A stretch of 64,000 nucleotides of DNA, from contig JAJDNW010000003.1 in assembly GCA_022340465.1 (NCBI GenBank), positions 1 to 64,000 of the forward strand, given 5' to 3'. A model generated the notes under the pieces. The model did no database searches, was not told the origin of the DNA, and saw only the letters and a program-made list of their open reading frames with translations. Each line of letters begins with the position of its first letter. The stretch's first letter is position 1. Both the position numbers and the translations under genes were made by a program. Source of the stretch: Deltaproteobacteria bacterium (lineage in GTDB: Bacteria; Desulfobacterota; Desulfobacteria; Desulfobacterales; B30-G6). Shown piece by piece: positions 49,371 through 58,138 of the stretch.

Positions 49371-51857
49371 TTAGCCGCATTTGGTGTACCCACAGAAATG
49401 GCAGGTCATGCAGCCTTCTTCAAAGCTGATGGTCTGCCCGCACTCCGGGCACGTTTCCCCCAACAGTGAGTGGGCATAACCGTTGTTCTTTCTGCGGCCG
49501 TTTTTCAGATACCTTTTTTCAAGCACGCGCGCGACGGCATCCGGAATGGAGAGCACCAGCCCGCCTTCCTGAAACACGGGATGCTCCCCACCGATACCCT
49601 TCAGCTGGTCGACGATTTCCTGCACTTCCACCCCGGAACGCAACGCCAGGGAGACCAGCCGGCCGATGGCCTCTGTTTTGGCAGTGGTGGAACGGCCCGA
49701 TTTTCCGATGGTGGCGAACACTTCAAAAGGCTGACCGTCGAGTTCGGTCACGGTGAGGTAGAGGTTCCCCATGCCGGTTTTAATCTGGGAAGTAAATCCC
49801 TCGAGTGTTTCGGGGCGTTCCCGAACGGTTGTGGAAGGCTCCGTTTGCTTGCTGATTTTTTTAGAGAGTGAGAGCACCTGGTTCTTCTTGCTGCCGTCCC
49901 TGTAAATGGTGACGCCCTTGCATCCCAGCTCGAACGCCAGGTCATAGATGCGACGAACGTCCTCGACCGTGGCGTCGTTGGGTAGATTGACGGTTTTCGA
50001 AACCGCGTTGTCCGTGTGCTTTTGGAACGCGGCCTGCATGCGCAGATGCCATTCCGGGGTCACATCGTGGGCGGTAACAAACACCTCGCGGATATCCGCG
50101 GGTATCTCTTCGAAATCCCGGATACTTCCCTTTTTAGCGATAGCATCCATCAGGTCGGCGGAATAAAACCCCCTCTCCTTGGCGACCGTCTCGAAATAAG
50201 GATTGACCTCCATCAGCCTGTCGTTGTCCATCACATTTCTGACGAAGCTCAGAGCGAAGATCGGCTCGATGCCGCTGGAGCAGTCGGAAATGATGCTCAG
50301 GGTGCCGGTGGGAGCGATGGTCGTGGTGGTGGCATTGCGTCGGGCTCCCCCTTTTTTCCCGTAGTAAATACTTTTTTCATAATTTTTAAACGGCCCCCTT
50401 TCCTTGGCCAGCTCCCGGGAGGCATCGTGGGAGGTGTGCTGAATGAAGCCCATCACCTCATCGGCCACGGCCAGGGCCTCTTCTGAATTATAGGGGATGC
50501 CCAGGCGGAATAGCAGGTCGGCAAATCCCATGACGCCGAGGCCGATTTTGCGATTGCCCTTCACCATTTCGTCAATTTCCGCGATGGGGTAATTGGACAT
50601 GTCGATGGTGTTGTCCAGAAAGCGGACGGCACTGCAGACGGTTTCCCCGAGTCCCTCGTAGTCGACAGAGGCCTTGCTTCCCGAGGTATCGACGAATTTT
50701 GCCAGGTTGATGGAACCCAGGTTGCACGCTTCCAGGGGCAGCAGGGGCTGTTCACCGCAGGGATTGGTGCTTTCGATTTCGCCCAGGCTCGGCGTTGGAT
50801 TGTCACGATTCATCCTGTCCAGAAAAATAATACCGGGATCGCCGGTTTCCCACGCATGTTCAACCAGCGTGCGATAAACCTCTAACGCTCTGAGCTCGCC
50901 GGTTTTGGCCTTCTCGCACGGATCGACAAGGTCATAGGTGTCGTCCTCCTGGACCGCCTGCATGAATTCTTCGGTCAGGCCCACGGATATATTGAAGTTG
51001 TTCAGTTCGCCGTCATTTTTTTTACAGCTGATGAACTCCATGATATCCGGATGATCGATTCTTAAAATGGCCATGTTGGCACCCCTGCGGGTGCCGCCCT
51101 GCTTGACCTGTTCCGTGGCCGTGTTGAATATTTTCATGAAGGAAACAGGCCCCGAGGCTACGCCGCCGGTGGTCCCTACCCGGCTGTCTTTGGGGCGCAG
51201 ACGGGAAAAAGAGAACCCGGTGCCTCCACCTGACTTGTGGATCAAAGCCGCGTTTTTCAGAGATTCGAATATTCCGTCCATACTGTCTTCCACGGGCAGG
51301 ACAAAGCAGGCTGCCAGCTGACCGAGCCTTCGACCGGCATTCATTAGGGTAGGCGAGTTGGGCAGAAACTTGAGCTCCGTCATCATTTGGTAAAACGTTT
51401 CTTCCATCTTCCTGCGGTCGGCATCATCGCCATACTTCTTTTCAGCCCTGGCGATGTGACGGGATACCCGCTTGAACATCTGTTTAGGCGACTCTATCAG
51501 CCGGCCATTGGTATCCTTTTTCAGGTAGCGCCTTTTCAGTACGCTTCTGGCATTGTCCGAAAGATCCAGATCGTTCTTAACGAATATAGACGAATTCAAT
51601 TTGAGTGAAGCCATGTTTTTCAGTCCGACTTCCTGCAGCCGCGCTCCGACCATTTTGTCGATGGCCGGAATGGTTATGGTTTCGAGTTTGGTGTTGGTGA
51701 TCGCCTCCCGGATAAATTTGCTGATACCCAGCGCCTTGTCTTTTTCAATGCTGCTTTCCTTCACCAGCAGGTTGGAAAACAGGTTGTCGTCCCAACTATA
51801 TGTGCTCAAATCGATGCGGGCATCTTCCGTAACCAGAAACTTGCGTTTTTGACCCAT
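49371..51857 (-). CDS. nrdJ: Adenosylcobalamin-dependent (class II) ribonucleotide reductase
   Basis: This 828-residue enzyme reduces ribonucleotides with adenosylcobalamin. The catalytic domain has LPNSPTLMNAGR, GTGFSFSRLRP, ESTNPCGEQPLLP with CNLGSINL, and ATTTTIAPTGTLSIISDCSSG. The C-terminal 100 residues hold a zinc-ribbon-like part (CPECGQ and CHFCGY) and the ACTS-like segment before it. The N-terminal 80 residues are family-specific. GGAGTGATAC precedes the ATG. It does not need oxygen, which fits an anaerobe, and shares the B12 supply with the corrinoid methyltransferases. Confidence 0.95.
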   Translation of the reverse strand: MGQKRKFLVTEDARIDLSTYSWDDNLFSNLLVKESSIEKDKALGISKFIREAITNTKLETITIPAIDKMVGARLQEVGLKNMASLKLNSSIFVKNDLDLSDNARSVLKRRYLKKDTNGRLIESPKQMFKRVSRHIARAEKKYGDDADRRKMEETFYQMMTELKFLPNSPTLMNAGRRLGQLAACFVLPVEDSMDGIFESLKNAALIHKSGGGTGFSFSRLRPKDSRVGTTGGVASGPVSFMKIFNTATEQVKQGGTRRGANMAILRIDHPDIMEFISCKKNDGELNNFNISVGLTEEFMQAVQEDDTYDLVDPCEKAKTGELRALEVYRTLVEHAWETGDPGIIFLDRMNRDNPTPSLGEIESTNPCGEQPLLPLEACNLGSINLAKFVDTSGSKASVDYEGLGETVCSAVRFLDNTIDMSNYPIAEIDEMVKGNRKIGLGVMGFADLLFRLGIPYNSEEALAVADEVMGFIQHTSHDASRELAKERGPFKNYEKSIYYGKKGGARRNATTTTIAPTGTLSIISDCSSGIEPIFALSFVRNVMDNDRLMEVNPYFETVAKERGFYSADLMDAIAKKGSIRDFEEIPADIREVFVTAHDVTPEWHLRMQAAFQKHTDNAVSKTVNLPNDATVEDVRRIYDLAFELGCKGVTIYRDGSKKNQVLSLSKKISKQTEPSTTVRERPETLEGFTSQIKTGMGNLYLTVTELDGQPFEVFATIGKSGRSTTAKTEAIGRLVSLALRSGVEVQEIVDQLKGIGGEHPVFQEGGLVLSIPDAVARVLEKRYLKNGRRKNNGYAHSLLGETCPECGQTISFEEGCMTCHFCGYTKCG

Positions 51858-52271
51858 GTATCACTCCAGTGCGAAGGCTTAATTGTCGTATGGAAATCAT
51901 CGGAAACAGGTGCCGGACCATCCAAGCCAGTATCGATGCCCTATGTTGAAAGATAAGACGGAATAAGGAGGCGGCAACTATTCCTGATGGTTATGGTTGA
52001 AAAGCGGAATCTGTCGCCTGGGCCTGTCCGACAACCAGACGGTCAGGATGACGAAAGCTGCGCCCCCCGCAAATGGGAGAAAGAATCAGAGCACGAGAAA
52101 ACAACCAGCGATGTCCCAGAAAGTGCACAGCGGTCATTTGCGGGGAGACACAGACTAACGAGAATGTTCCTTTGCACACTATATGTGGTATGTCAACGAA
52201 AAAAACACACAAGACTTATTGTGCAGAAAATCTATTTCCGTGCCAATAGATCCCGATCCCGGTTTCGGGTC
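51858..52271. other. Upstream region of nrdJ
   Basis: This 414-bp gap lies between nrdJ and the MttB-superfamily gene on the same strand. On the minus strand TTGACA near 52197 may be a promoter box, next to an ACACTATATGTGG stretch that loosely recalls an NrdR box but is too short. No B12 riboswitch core is seen. Confidence 0.4.
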
Positions 52272-53720
52272 TCATACCAGCGGGTACCGCCCCCGGACCC
52301 TTTTGGCGGCGGCGTGTATACGGCCCAACTCGCGTTCCACATTTTCGTCCAGGGTTTCGGGCCGGTGTGAAGAAAGAATGCGGGCAACCCTTTCCCTGGC
52401 TTCCAAAGCCAGAGTGGGCCGCCCGTTATCCGACCAGTTTTCGTAACTGTCATGAACGCCGAGCTGCGGCAGGTACCACTCGCCGCTGCGTAGGGATTCG
52501 AGGGTCGATTTCTCCATGAGATAATTGCCTCCCGGACCGACCCGCTCGATAACGTCCTCCAGCCATCTGTCATCCCCCGTATCTATTCCCCTGTGCATTT
52601 GCCTGATCATGCGGACCACCTCCAGGTCTACCAGGAGCTGGTCGAAGCTCAACATCATATCGCCGCCGTAAAGGCCTGGGCCGACCAGGATATCCGGCCA
52701 TTTTAAAAGCGGCAAGGCGGCATTCAGGGCTCTTTCGTAACCACCCTGGCGCGAAGGAATGAAGGCGTCGGTGCCGAAACCCGAGGCCATGACCGGGAAG
52801 CCGTAGTAAGCGGCGAGTTCGACAACAGCACCGTTCATAACGGCGTTTTCAACCCCGCCGCTGAAATAGCGGCCGGTTCTGGGGTCCATCAAGGTCAGCG
52901 CCGGGGCATACAGAAAGGGGGCCCCCGGCTCGTGGGCCTGGACGAGGCACAAGCTGGCCAGCACTTCGCAATTGCATTGGATCAGGGTGCCCAGCATGCT
53001 GGCGGGGGCGGTGGCCCCCATAAGCGCCATGGGCATGACCGCCACGGGAATATTCCAACCCTTCAGCGCCAGGTAGGCATCCGTATATTCCGCCGTGATC
53101 ATTAACGGGGATTGCGGGCAGAGAAGCGTCGAATAGGGGTGCGTTTTTTTTATGGTTTCACGGTCTCCAAAAATCGTCTGCAGGATTTCCAAAAGCCAGG
53201 GGGCCTGGTCCGGCGACATGAAGGGATCCATGACATGCTTGGAAAAGTTTCGGAAAACATCGGTCGCCCCATCCACGAAGTCCGCCATGCTCTCGCCCAA
53301 GTCATGGGGGGTGACCATGCGCCAGTATATGCCGACCTCGTCCGTGAAGTCCGCCAGGCGGGTCGCCTCGAGCCAATCCCTGCGGGTGGCGGGCCTCGCT
53401 TCGGCGCTGTCCCGATCGATGACCAGGGTGCCCTCGCCGTTCAGGCAGAGGGTGTTGTTACCGGAATTGACGGCAAAGGACCATGCGCTCCGGCGCCCCC
53501 CCAGGGTAAAGCGGCGGGGCGCCGCCTTTATGGATCGTTCGACAAGGTCCTCCGGAAAGCGAACGACGTTGGCGCCCTTTCGGATAACGGCACCGGCCTG
53601 CTCCAGAATCTGCCGGCCTTTTCGCGTATCCACCCGCAGGCCGGTTTTGGCCAGCAGATGGAGGGATTTTTCGTGGATGCGCTGCAGGTCGCTTTCTGAC
53701 AGTATGTCGATTCGGGTCAT
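52272..53720 (-). CDS. MttB-superfamily methyltransferase (second MttB-type copy)
   Basis: This 482-residue protein belongs to the trimethylamine methyltransferase superfamily without pyrrolysine. It has EKSLHLLAKTGLRVD at the start, GGRRSAWSF, the GTLIQCNCEVLASLCLVQ segment, and MASGFGTDAFIPS at the probable active-site region. The ATG at 53720 overlaps the stop of the PfkB gene by one base, so the two are coupled. Homologues demethylate quaternary amines. No corrinoid carrier lies beside it, so it probably shares a carrier encoded elsewhere, perhaps the one at 9318. The substrate is unknown. Confidence 0.9.
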   Translation of the reverse strand: MTRIDILSESDLQRIHEKSLHLLAKTGLRVDTRKGRQILEQAGAVIRKGANVVRFPEDLVERSIKAAPRRFTLGGRRSAWSFAVNSGNNTLCLNGEGTLVIDRDSAEARPATRRDWLEATRLADFTDEVGIYWRMVTPHDLGESMADFVDGATDVFRNFSKHVMDPFMSPDQAPWLLEILQTIFGDRETIKKTHPYSTLLCPQSPLMITAEYTDAYLALKGWNIPVAVMPMALMGATAPASMLGTLIQCNCEVLASLCLVQAHEPGAPFLYAPALTLMDPRTGRYFSGGVENAVMNGAVVELAAYYGFPVMASGFGTDAFIPSRQGGYERALNAALPLLKWPDILVGPGLYGGDMMLSFDQLLVDLEVVRMIRQMHRGIDTGDDRWLEDVIERVGPGGNYLMEKSTLESLRSGEWYLPQLGVHDSYENWSDNGRPTLALEARERVARILSSHRPETLDENVERELGRIHAAAKRVRGRYPLV

Positions 53721-54655
53721 CACACGATCTCCTCGTGAATTTTTTCGGAGGTTGCCAGTGCCGTTTCGAGTGTCGGCACCCCTTGCCTGCCGCCGTAGTG
53801 TTCGCACGAAAGGGATGCCACCGCCACGGCAAAGCGTACGGCCCCGTGCAGGTCGAAATTACGGTCCAGGGCCAGAGCGAAAGCCCCGTGAAAATTGTCT
53901 CCGGCGCCGATGGTGTCCACGGCACGGACTTTTGGCGCGGGAACGCGGTAGAGTTTTCCGTCGACGGGGTAAAAAGCGCCGTCTTCGCCACGCGTAACGA
54001 TCAGCTGTCCGGCGAGCGATGCCTGCAGCCGAAATATTTTTTTATTGAATTCAAGCTGGTTTTCCAACCAAGGTATCGAATCCAGAAAGGAGGACGAAGG
54101 GATGAAATAATCGGCCACGGCCATCATTTTTTCAATTCCCGCCTTCCATCTTTCACCGTCGTAGACAATGCGTGTTTGCGGGCCGGCATGTGTTTTGGCG
54201 ACCCCGGCGAGGTAAGTGGTTTCCGGGTCCAGCAGGATGACTCGGGCCGTCGACAGCAGGCGAAAGTGTTGGCTGTTCAACACGATTTCAGGCAGTCGAC
54301 TGGGTTCGTATACAATGGTCCTCCGACCGGTTTTGCGGGTGATGAACAGATAGGCCACGGGCGTTGCACCACCTGCGACGCTGTCGACAAAACCGGTGTC
54401 GACACCAAAGGCGTGGAGTCGCTCTTTGCAAAAAACGCCTTCGTCGTCTCCGCCGATCCGGCCGATGAGGGCGACATCGCCTCCCAGCCTGGCAATGCAA
54501 CAGGCGGAGGTGCCGCCCTGCCCCCCGCCCTCCACGATGCGGAAGTCTAAGGGCGCCTTTTCGTCTTCGGCCGGCAGCTTTTCAACGACGGCGATGTAAT
54601 CCAGGCAGTTTCGCCCGATCACCAGGATCGTATTTTTGTTGTCGCGGCTATGCAA
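53720..54655 (-). CDS. PfkB/ribokinase-family carbohydrate kinase
   Basis: This 311-residue kinase has the two PfkB signatures: a GGGQGGTSACCIARLGG segment near residue 50, and DTIGAGDNFHGAFAL near residue 255, with the catalytic Asp. It phosphorylates a sugar or nucleoside-like substrate at a hydroxyl using ATP. The TTG at 54655 is preferred, with AGGAGGATATT upstream. Its stop overlaps the ATG of the MttB-superfamily gene, an uncommon pairing that suggests the methylated substrate carries, or is handled with, a sugar-like group. Confidence 0.9.
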   Translation of the reverse strand: MHSRDNKNTILVIGRNCLDYIAVVEKLPAEDEKAPLDFRIVEGGGQGGTSACCIARLGGDVALIGRIGGDDEGVFCKERLHAFGVDTGFVDSVAGGATPVAYLFITRKTGRRTIVYEPSRLPEIVLNSQHFRLLSTARVILLDPETTYLAGVAKTHAGPQTRIVYDGERWKAGIEKMMAVADYFIPSSSFLDSIPWLENQLEFNKKIFRLQASLAGQLIVTRGEDGAFYPVDGKLYRVPAPKVRAVDTIGAGDNFHGAFALALDRNFDLHGAVRFAVAVASLSCEHYGGRQGVPTLETALATSEKIHEEIV

Positions 54656-54968
54656 AATATCCTCCTGCAAAGCGGATACTCGGAATTTAGTGATTTACCC
54701 ACAACACGGTTGGTGGTATGAACCGCATTGGCGTTTGCATTCCCGTCTGCCTGTCGGGGCGCAACGAAGAACCCGCCCTCAGGACCGGGCAGCGTTGAGC
54801 TTCAATCTGCCGATGAGCTACTATAACACGTTGCCTCGACTGGAAGGAAGCCCTATTGCGGTTCAAAGCGGTCCGGCATAACGGACTTGAAAAAAATTAA
54901 ACAATTCAACAGCCGGGGGCATTATCCCACGGCCGGATCAAATTTCCAGACAGCGGAGAAATGAGGCC
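54656..54968. other. Intergenic region without recognised gene
   Basis: This 313-bp gap between divergent genes shows no clear promoter or repeat. The open frame at 54636-54881 has no ribosome site or family pattern. Confidence 0.45.
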
Positions 54969-55406
54969 ATGAACAGTTCTACTGGGGCTATATTTATTGC
55001 GGCGGCGGGTGGCCTGGCCGTGGCGGTTCAGGCGCAGCTCATGGGGTTGATGGACCGCGGTATCGGCAGTGTGGAGTCGGTGTTCATCACCTACTGCGGA
55101 GGCGGTGTTTTGATTGCCGGCCTCATGTTCCTGATGCGCGGTGGAAACCTTGTGGCCTTTCGCAACGTTCCCTGGTATGTCTTTACTTCAGGAATTTTCG
55201 GCCTGATCATCGTCGGCGCCATCGGGTTCAGCGTTCCCAGGCTCGGCTTGGTGGTCAGCATGACCACCCTGGTCACGGTCCAATTGCTGACGGGGGCCGT
55301 CCTGGATCATTTCGGGCTTTTGGGGGCCGCACCGCGGCCGCTTGATCTGTCCAGAATGATGGGCATGGGGGTGCTTGTGGCCGGAATCTGGTTGACTGTC
55401 CGGTGA
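54969..55406 (+). CDS. DMT-superfamily inner-membrane protein (YdcZ/DUF606-like)
   Basis: This 145-residue protein has about five hydrophobic segments and resembles the small DMT/DUF606 (YdcZ) proteins, with NAxGGLAVAVQAQ-like start and VSMTTLVTVQLLTGAVLDHFG near the C-terminus. Members are half-size transporters that work in pairs or as homodimers. AATGAGGCC precedes the ATG. No partner of the same family is adjacent, so it may be homodimeric. The substrate is unknown. Confidence 0.85.
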   Translation: MNSSTGAIFIAAAGGLAVAVQAQLMGLMDRGIGSVESVFITYCGGGVLIAGLMFLMRGGNLVAFRNVPWYVFTSGIFGLIIVGAIGFSVPRLGLVVSMTTLVTVQLLTGAVLDHFGLLGAAPRPLDLSRMMGMGVLVAGIWLTVR

Positions 55407-55420
55407 GGGATAATTGAGCC

Positions 55421-55560
55421 GTCGGGGTGTTCTTTCCGTCATCCCCGCGCAGTCGGGAGTCCAGGGCATATAGCTAATTGCTTTCTGGATAGCGCGAAAC
55501 CTTCACTGCGTGCCCCGCCTGCGCGGGAATAACGAGGGTTTTATGCTAAAACACCCCGAC
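55421..55560. repeat. REP-like palindromic repeat, copy 2, nested in an outer inverted repeat
   Basis: The centre of this element shares about 30 bases with two changes with the copy at 12712-12785. It is enclosed by GTCGGGGTGTT (55421-55431) and AACACCCCGAC (55550-55560). It lies between the DUF606-like gene and the LemA gene. Confidence 0.65.
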
Positions 55561-55647
55561 GCTTCGGATAATTAGGCTTCACATATCGAAATTATATCGT
55601 GTTTGCGCAGAATTTTAGTTCCGGTTTATCCGGGTCCGGGAGGATGT

Positions 55648-56250
55648 ATGAATGTGTTGCAGCATATGAAGAAATTTTATCGTGTGTTGATAATGGCGGC
55701 GGCGGTGGCAATGCTGACCGGCTGCGGGTACAACTCACTGCAGCAGATGGAAGAGGGCGTATTCAGGGCCTGGAGCGATGTGGAGTCCAATCTCCAGCGT
55801 CGCGCGGACCTGATTCCCAACTTGGTACAGACGGTGAAAGGCTATGCCGCGCATGAGAAGGAAACGCTCCAGGCGGTGGTGGAAGCCCGCTCGAAGGCGA
55901 CCAGCATCACCCTGAGCACCGGCGACCTCGCCAATGCCCAGGCCATGCAGCAGATGGCAGACGCCCAGGGGGCATTGTCCGGCGCTCTTTCGCGGCTCAT
56001 GGTGGTGGTGGAACGCTATCCCGACCTGAAAGCCAATCAGGCTTTCCTGGATCTCCAGAACCAGCTGGAAGGAACCGAGAATCGGATCAACGTCGCCCGG
56101 CAGCGCTATAACCGGGCCGTGGAAACCTTCAATGCCGCCATTCGCAAATTTCCTTACAGCCTGACCAACAGCCTGCTGCTGAAGCTCGAACGCAAGGCGT
56201 ATTTCAAGGCCGAAGCCGGTGCCGAACAAGCGCCCAAGGTGGAGTTTTAA
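55648..56250 (+). CDS. LemA-family lipoprotein
   Basis: This 200-residue protein has an N-terminal hydrophobic segment ending in a lipobox (MLTGCGY). The LemA core follows: [30 protein letters not shown] and later [15 protein letters not shown] and [13 protein letters not shown]. LemA proteins are membrane-tethered helical bundles of uncertain role, often encoded next to TPM-domain proteins as here. GGGAGGATGT precedes the ATG at 55648; the TTG at 55603 is an unlikely start. Confidence 0.92.
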   Translation: MNVLQHMKKFYRVLIMAAAVAMLTGCGYNSLQQMEEGVFRAWSDVESNLQRRADLIPNLVQTVKGYAAHEKETLQAVVEARSKATSITLSTGDLANAQAMQQMADAQGALSGALSRLMVVVERYPDLKANQAFLDLQNQLEGTENRINVARQRYNRAVETFNAAIRKFPYSLTNSLLLKLERKAYFKAEAGAEQAPKVEF

Positions 56251-56257
56251 TTACCAA

Positions 56258-57166
56258 ATGAATTGGTTACCTATGCGACGTGTGTTGTTGGGGACGCTTC
56301 TGGCCGCCGGCATGGTTCTGGCCGTACTATTCACCCGACCGTACCTGGCGGCAGCCGCTGACGTACCGGCACTGAAGGCGCGGGTGAACGATTATGCGCA
56401 TCTTTTGGCACCTTCCACCGTGAGCAGGCTCGAGCAGGCCCTTATGGAGTTTGAGAAGTCACAGTCAACCCAGATCGTGGTTCTCACGGTAAACTCGCTG
56501 CAGGGGGAGTCCCTGGAAGGGTTTTCCATGCAGGTGGCCGAGGCCTGGAAAGTGGGGCAGAAGGATCTGGACAACGGCGCCATTCTGCTGATTGCCAAAA
56601 AGGAGAGAAAAGTCCGCATTGAAGTGGGGTACGGACTGGAAGGGCGCCTGACGGACATGCTGAGCGGCCGGATTATCCGCGACGTCATCGTGCCGTCTTT
56701 CAAGGCCGGCAATTTCGATCAGGGGGTTGCCAACGGGGTGGCGGCCATGATGGCGGCCGTCAAGGGTGAGTACCAGGCGCAGCCTCAAAAAAGGCTTCCC
56801 AAGGGGAGCGGCTCCTCGGCAAACTTCATCCCCCTGATCGTGTTTATCTTTCTGATTATGCAACTGGGCAGGGTCCGACGGGGGCTGGGGGTGCTTGCCG
56901 GCGGCTTGCTGTTGCCGGTATTCGGGAGCATGATCCTTCCTTTTGGCTTGATCACCCTGCTGCTCGTGCCTGCCGGACTCCTGGCGGGCTTCGTGCTCTC
57001 CCTGTTTGGTTCGGCCATGGGGACAGCGGGTGCCGTCGGCCATCGGCGGCGGGGCGGCGGATTCTGGCTCGGCGGGTCGGGCGGTGGCTTTTCCTCGGGC
57101 GGGTTCGGCGGTTTCAGTGGTGGCGGCGGCGGATTCGGCGGCGGCGGCGCTTCCGGAGGATGGTAA
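56258..57166 (+). CDS. TPM-domain (YgcG-type) membrane protein
   Basis: This 302-residue protein has a signal peptide, a periplasmic TPM domain (VNDYAHLLAPSTVSRLEQAL, EVGYGLEGRLTD, about residues 35-170) and two hydrophobic segments. It ends in a glycine-rich tail (GGGGGFGGGGASGGW). This is the YgcG family plan. It follows lemA by 7 bp and is probably part of the same membrane-associated unit, possibly in cell-envelope or membrane-protein quality control. The ATG at 56258 is chosen; the GTG at 56219 lies inside lemA. Confidence 0.9.
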   Translation: MNWLPMRRVLLGTLLAAGMVLAVLFTRPYLAAAADVPALKARVNDYAHLLAPSTVSRLEQALMEFEKSQSTQIVVLTVNSLQGESLEGFSMQVAEAWKVGQKDLDNGAILLIAKKERKVRIEVGYGLEGRLTDMLSGRIIRDVIVPSFKAGNFDQGVANGVAAMMAAVKGEYQAQPQKRLPKGSGSSANFIPLIVFIFLIMQLGRVRRGLGVLAGGLLLPVFGSMILPFGLITLLLVPAGLLAGFVLSLFGSAMGTAGAVGHRRRGGGFWLGGSGGGFSSGGFGGFSGGGGGFGGGGASGGW

Positions 57167-57176
57167 GACCCAACCC

Positions 57177-57211
57177 GGATAAACTGGAAACTCCACTATC
57201 GAATATCTAAA
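57177..57211 (-). repeat. Dispersed intergenic repeat, copy 2
   Basis: Read on the minus strand, this matches positions 5-39 of the window, exactly over 20 bases (TTTAGATATTCGATAGTGGA) and nearly over about 35. It lies between the two TPM-domain genes. Confidence 0.6.
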
Positions 57212-57294
57212 CGCTAGACAATTTTAAATGACCCGAAACCAAAACCTTTCGCAACCATGATGGGATTTGGACAAATAGGTACTAAACGTATGTC

Positions 57295-57945
57295 ATGAAA
57301 AGTGTAGCTGAAAAATTTTTGTCGGCCGAGGAGCGTGGACGCATCGAGGAAGCGGTGGGGGAGGCTGAAAAGAAGACCGCCGGAGAGATCGTTCCCATGG
57401 TGGTTCCGGCGAGCTACCACTACCCCCTGGCAGACATCCTGGGGGGCGTGTTTCTGGCGCTGCCGGTGTCGATTCTCCTGACTTATCTGCTGGGCGGCAT
57501 GCTGTGGGCGGGGTCCAGCAACATGTGGGTTTTCATGGGTGTTTTTTGTGTCGTTTTCATCGTGTTCCACCAGGTGGTGCAGCGCGTGCTGCCACTGAAG
57601 CGGATCTTCGTGTCCAAGCGGGAAATCGATGAAGAGGTCGAAGAGGCCGCCATCACGGCGTTTTTTACCAGGGGGCTTTATCGCACCAGGGATGAAACCG
57701 GCATTCTGATTTTCATTTCTGTGTTCGAGCGCAAGGTGTGGGTGCTGGCCGACCGCGGCATCAACGCGAAGGTCTCCCCCGGCCGGTGGGACACGGTCGT
57801 TGCCCGCATCGTCGACGGCATAAAAGGCGGCCGCCAGGCCGAGGCCATCTGCGAGGCCGTGAAGGAAGTGGGCGGTGAACTGGCGGAGCACTTTCCCGTG
57901 AAAGATGACGATGAGAATGAACTGGACAACCTGATCGTGCAGTAG
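57295..57945 (+). CDS. TPM-domain membrane protein, second copy
   Basis: This 216-residue protein has a shorter TPM plan: an N-terminal helix (FLSAEERGRIEEAVGEAEKKTAGEIV), two membrane segments near residues 47-100, and a C-terminal TPM-like end (FFTRGLYRTRDETGILIFIS, ADRGINAKV). It lacks a cleavable signal peptide and the glycine tail. It follows the YgcG-like gene, so the lemA-TPM-TPM group is likely one operon or functional unit. The ribosome site is weak. Confidence 0.88.
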   Translation: MKSVAEKFLSAEERGRIEEAVGEAEKKTAGEIVPMVVPASYHYPLADILGGVFLALPVSILLTYLLGGMLWAGSSNMWVFMGVFCVVFIVFHQVVQRVLPLKRIFVSKREIDEEVEEAAITAFFTRGLYRTRDETGILIFISVFERKVWVLADRGINAKVSPGRWDTVVARIVDGIKGGRQAEAICEAVKEVGGELAEHFPVKDDDENELDNLIVQ

Positions 57946-58040
57946 GCGCCGCTACTTGGTTCACGAAGACACCCCGGTAAAATCGTCCTCGATGGCACTG
58001 ACGCGCATTTCACCGGCTAAACAAAGGACATAGGGGCTTC

Positions 58041-58103
58041 ATCACGAAAGCACGAAAGAAAGAAAACAAGAAACTCAATGTAACGATTTCGTGTTTTCGT
58101 GAT
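58041..58103. terminator. Inverted repeat with T-run before the PLP-enzyme gene
   Basis: A 17-base arm starting ATCACGAAAGCACG (58041-58057) is repeated inverted at 58087-58103 with one mismatch, and seven T follow. It may end transcription of the TPM genes. CACGAAA tracts of this kind recur elsewhere. Confidence 0.55.
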
Positions 58104-58138
58104 CGATTTTTTTAACGTTTGAAATGCGGAGGGAGCAG

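Noticed and set aside
51858-52271. B12 riboswitch or NrdR box before nrdJ.
   Set aside because: No riboswitch core sequence was found on the minus strand, and the ACACTATATGTGG stretch has the wrong spacing for an NrdR box.
52190-52272. Read-through of the TGA ending the MttB-superfamily gene.
   Set aside because: The following frame is Pro/Gly/Ser-rich without family similarity, and the gene already has full length.
54636-54881. Open frame of 81 codons upstream of the DUF606-like gene.
   Set aside because: It overlaps the start of the kinase gene, lacks a ribosome site and has no similarity I recognise.
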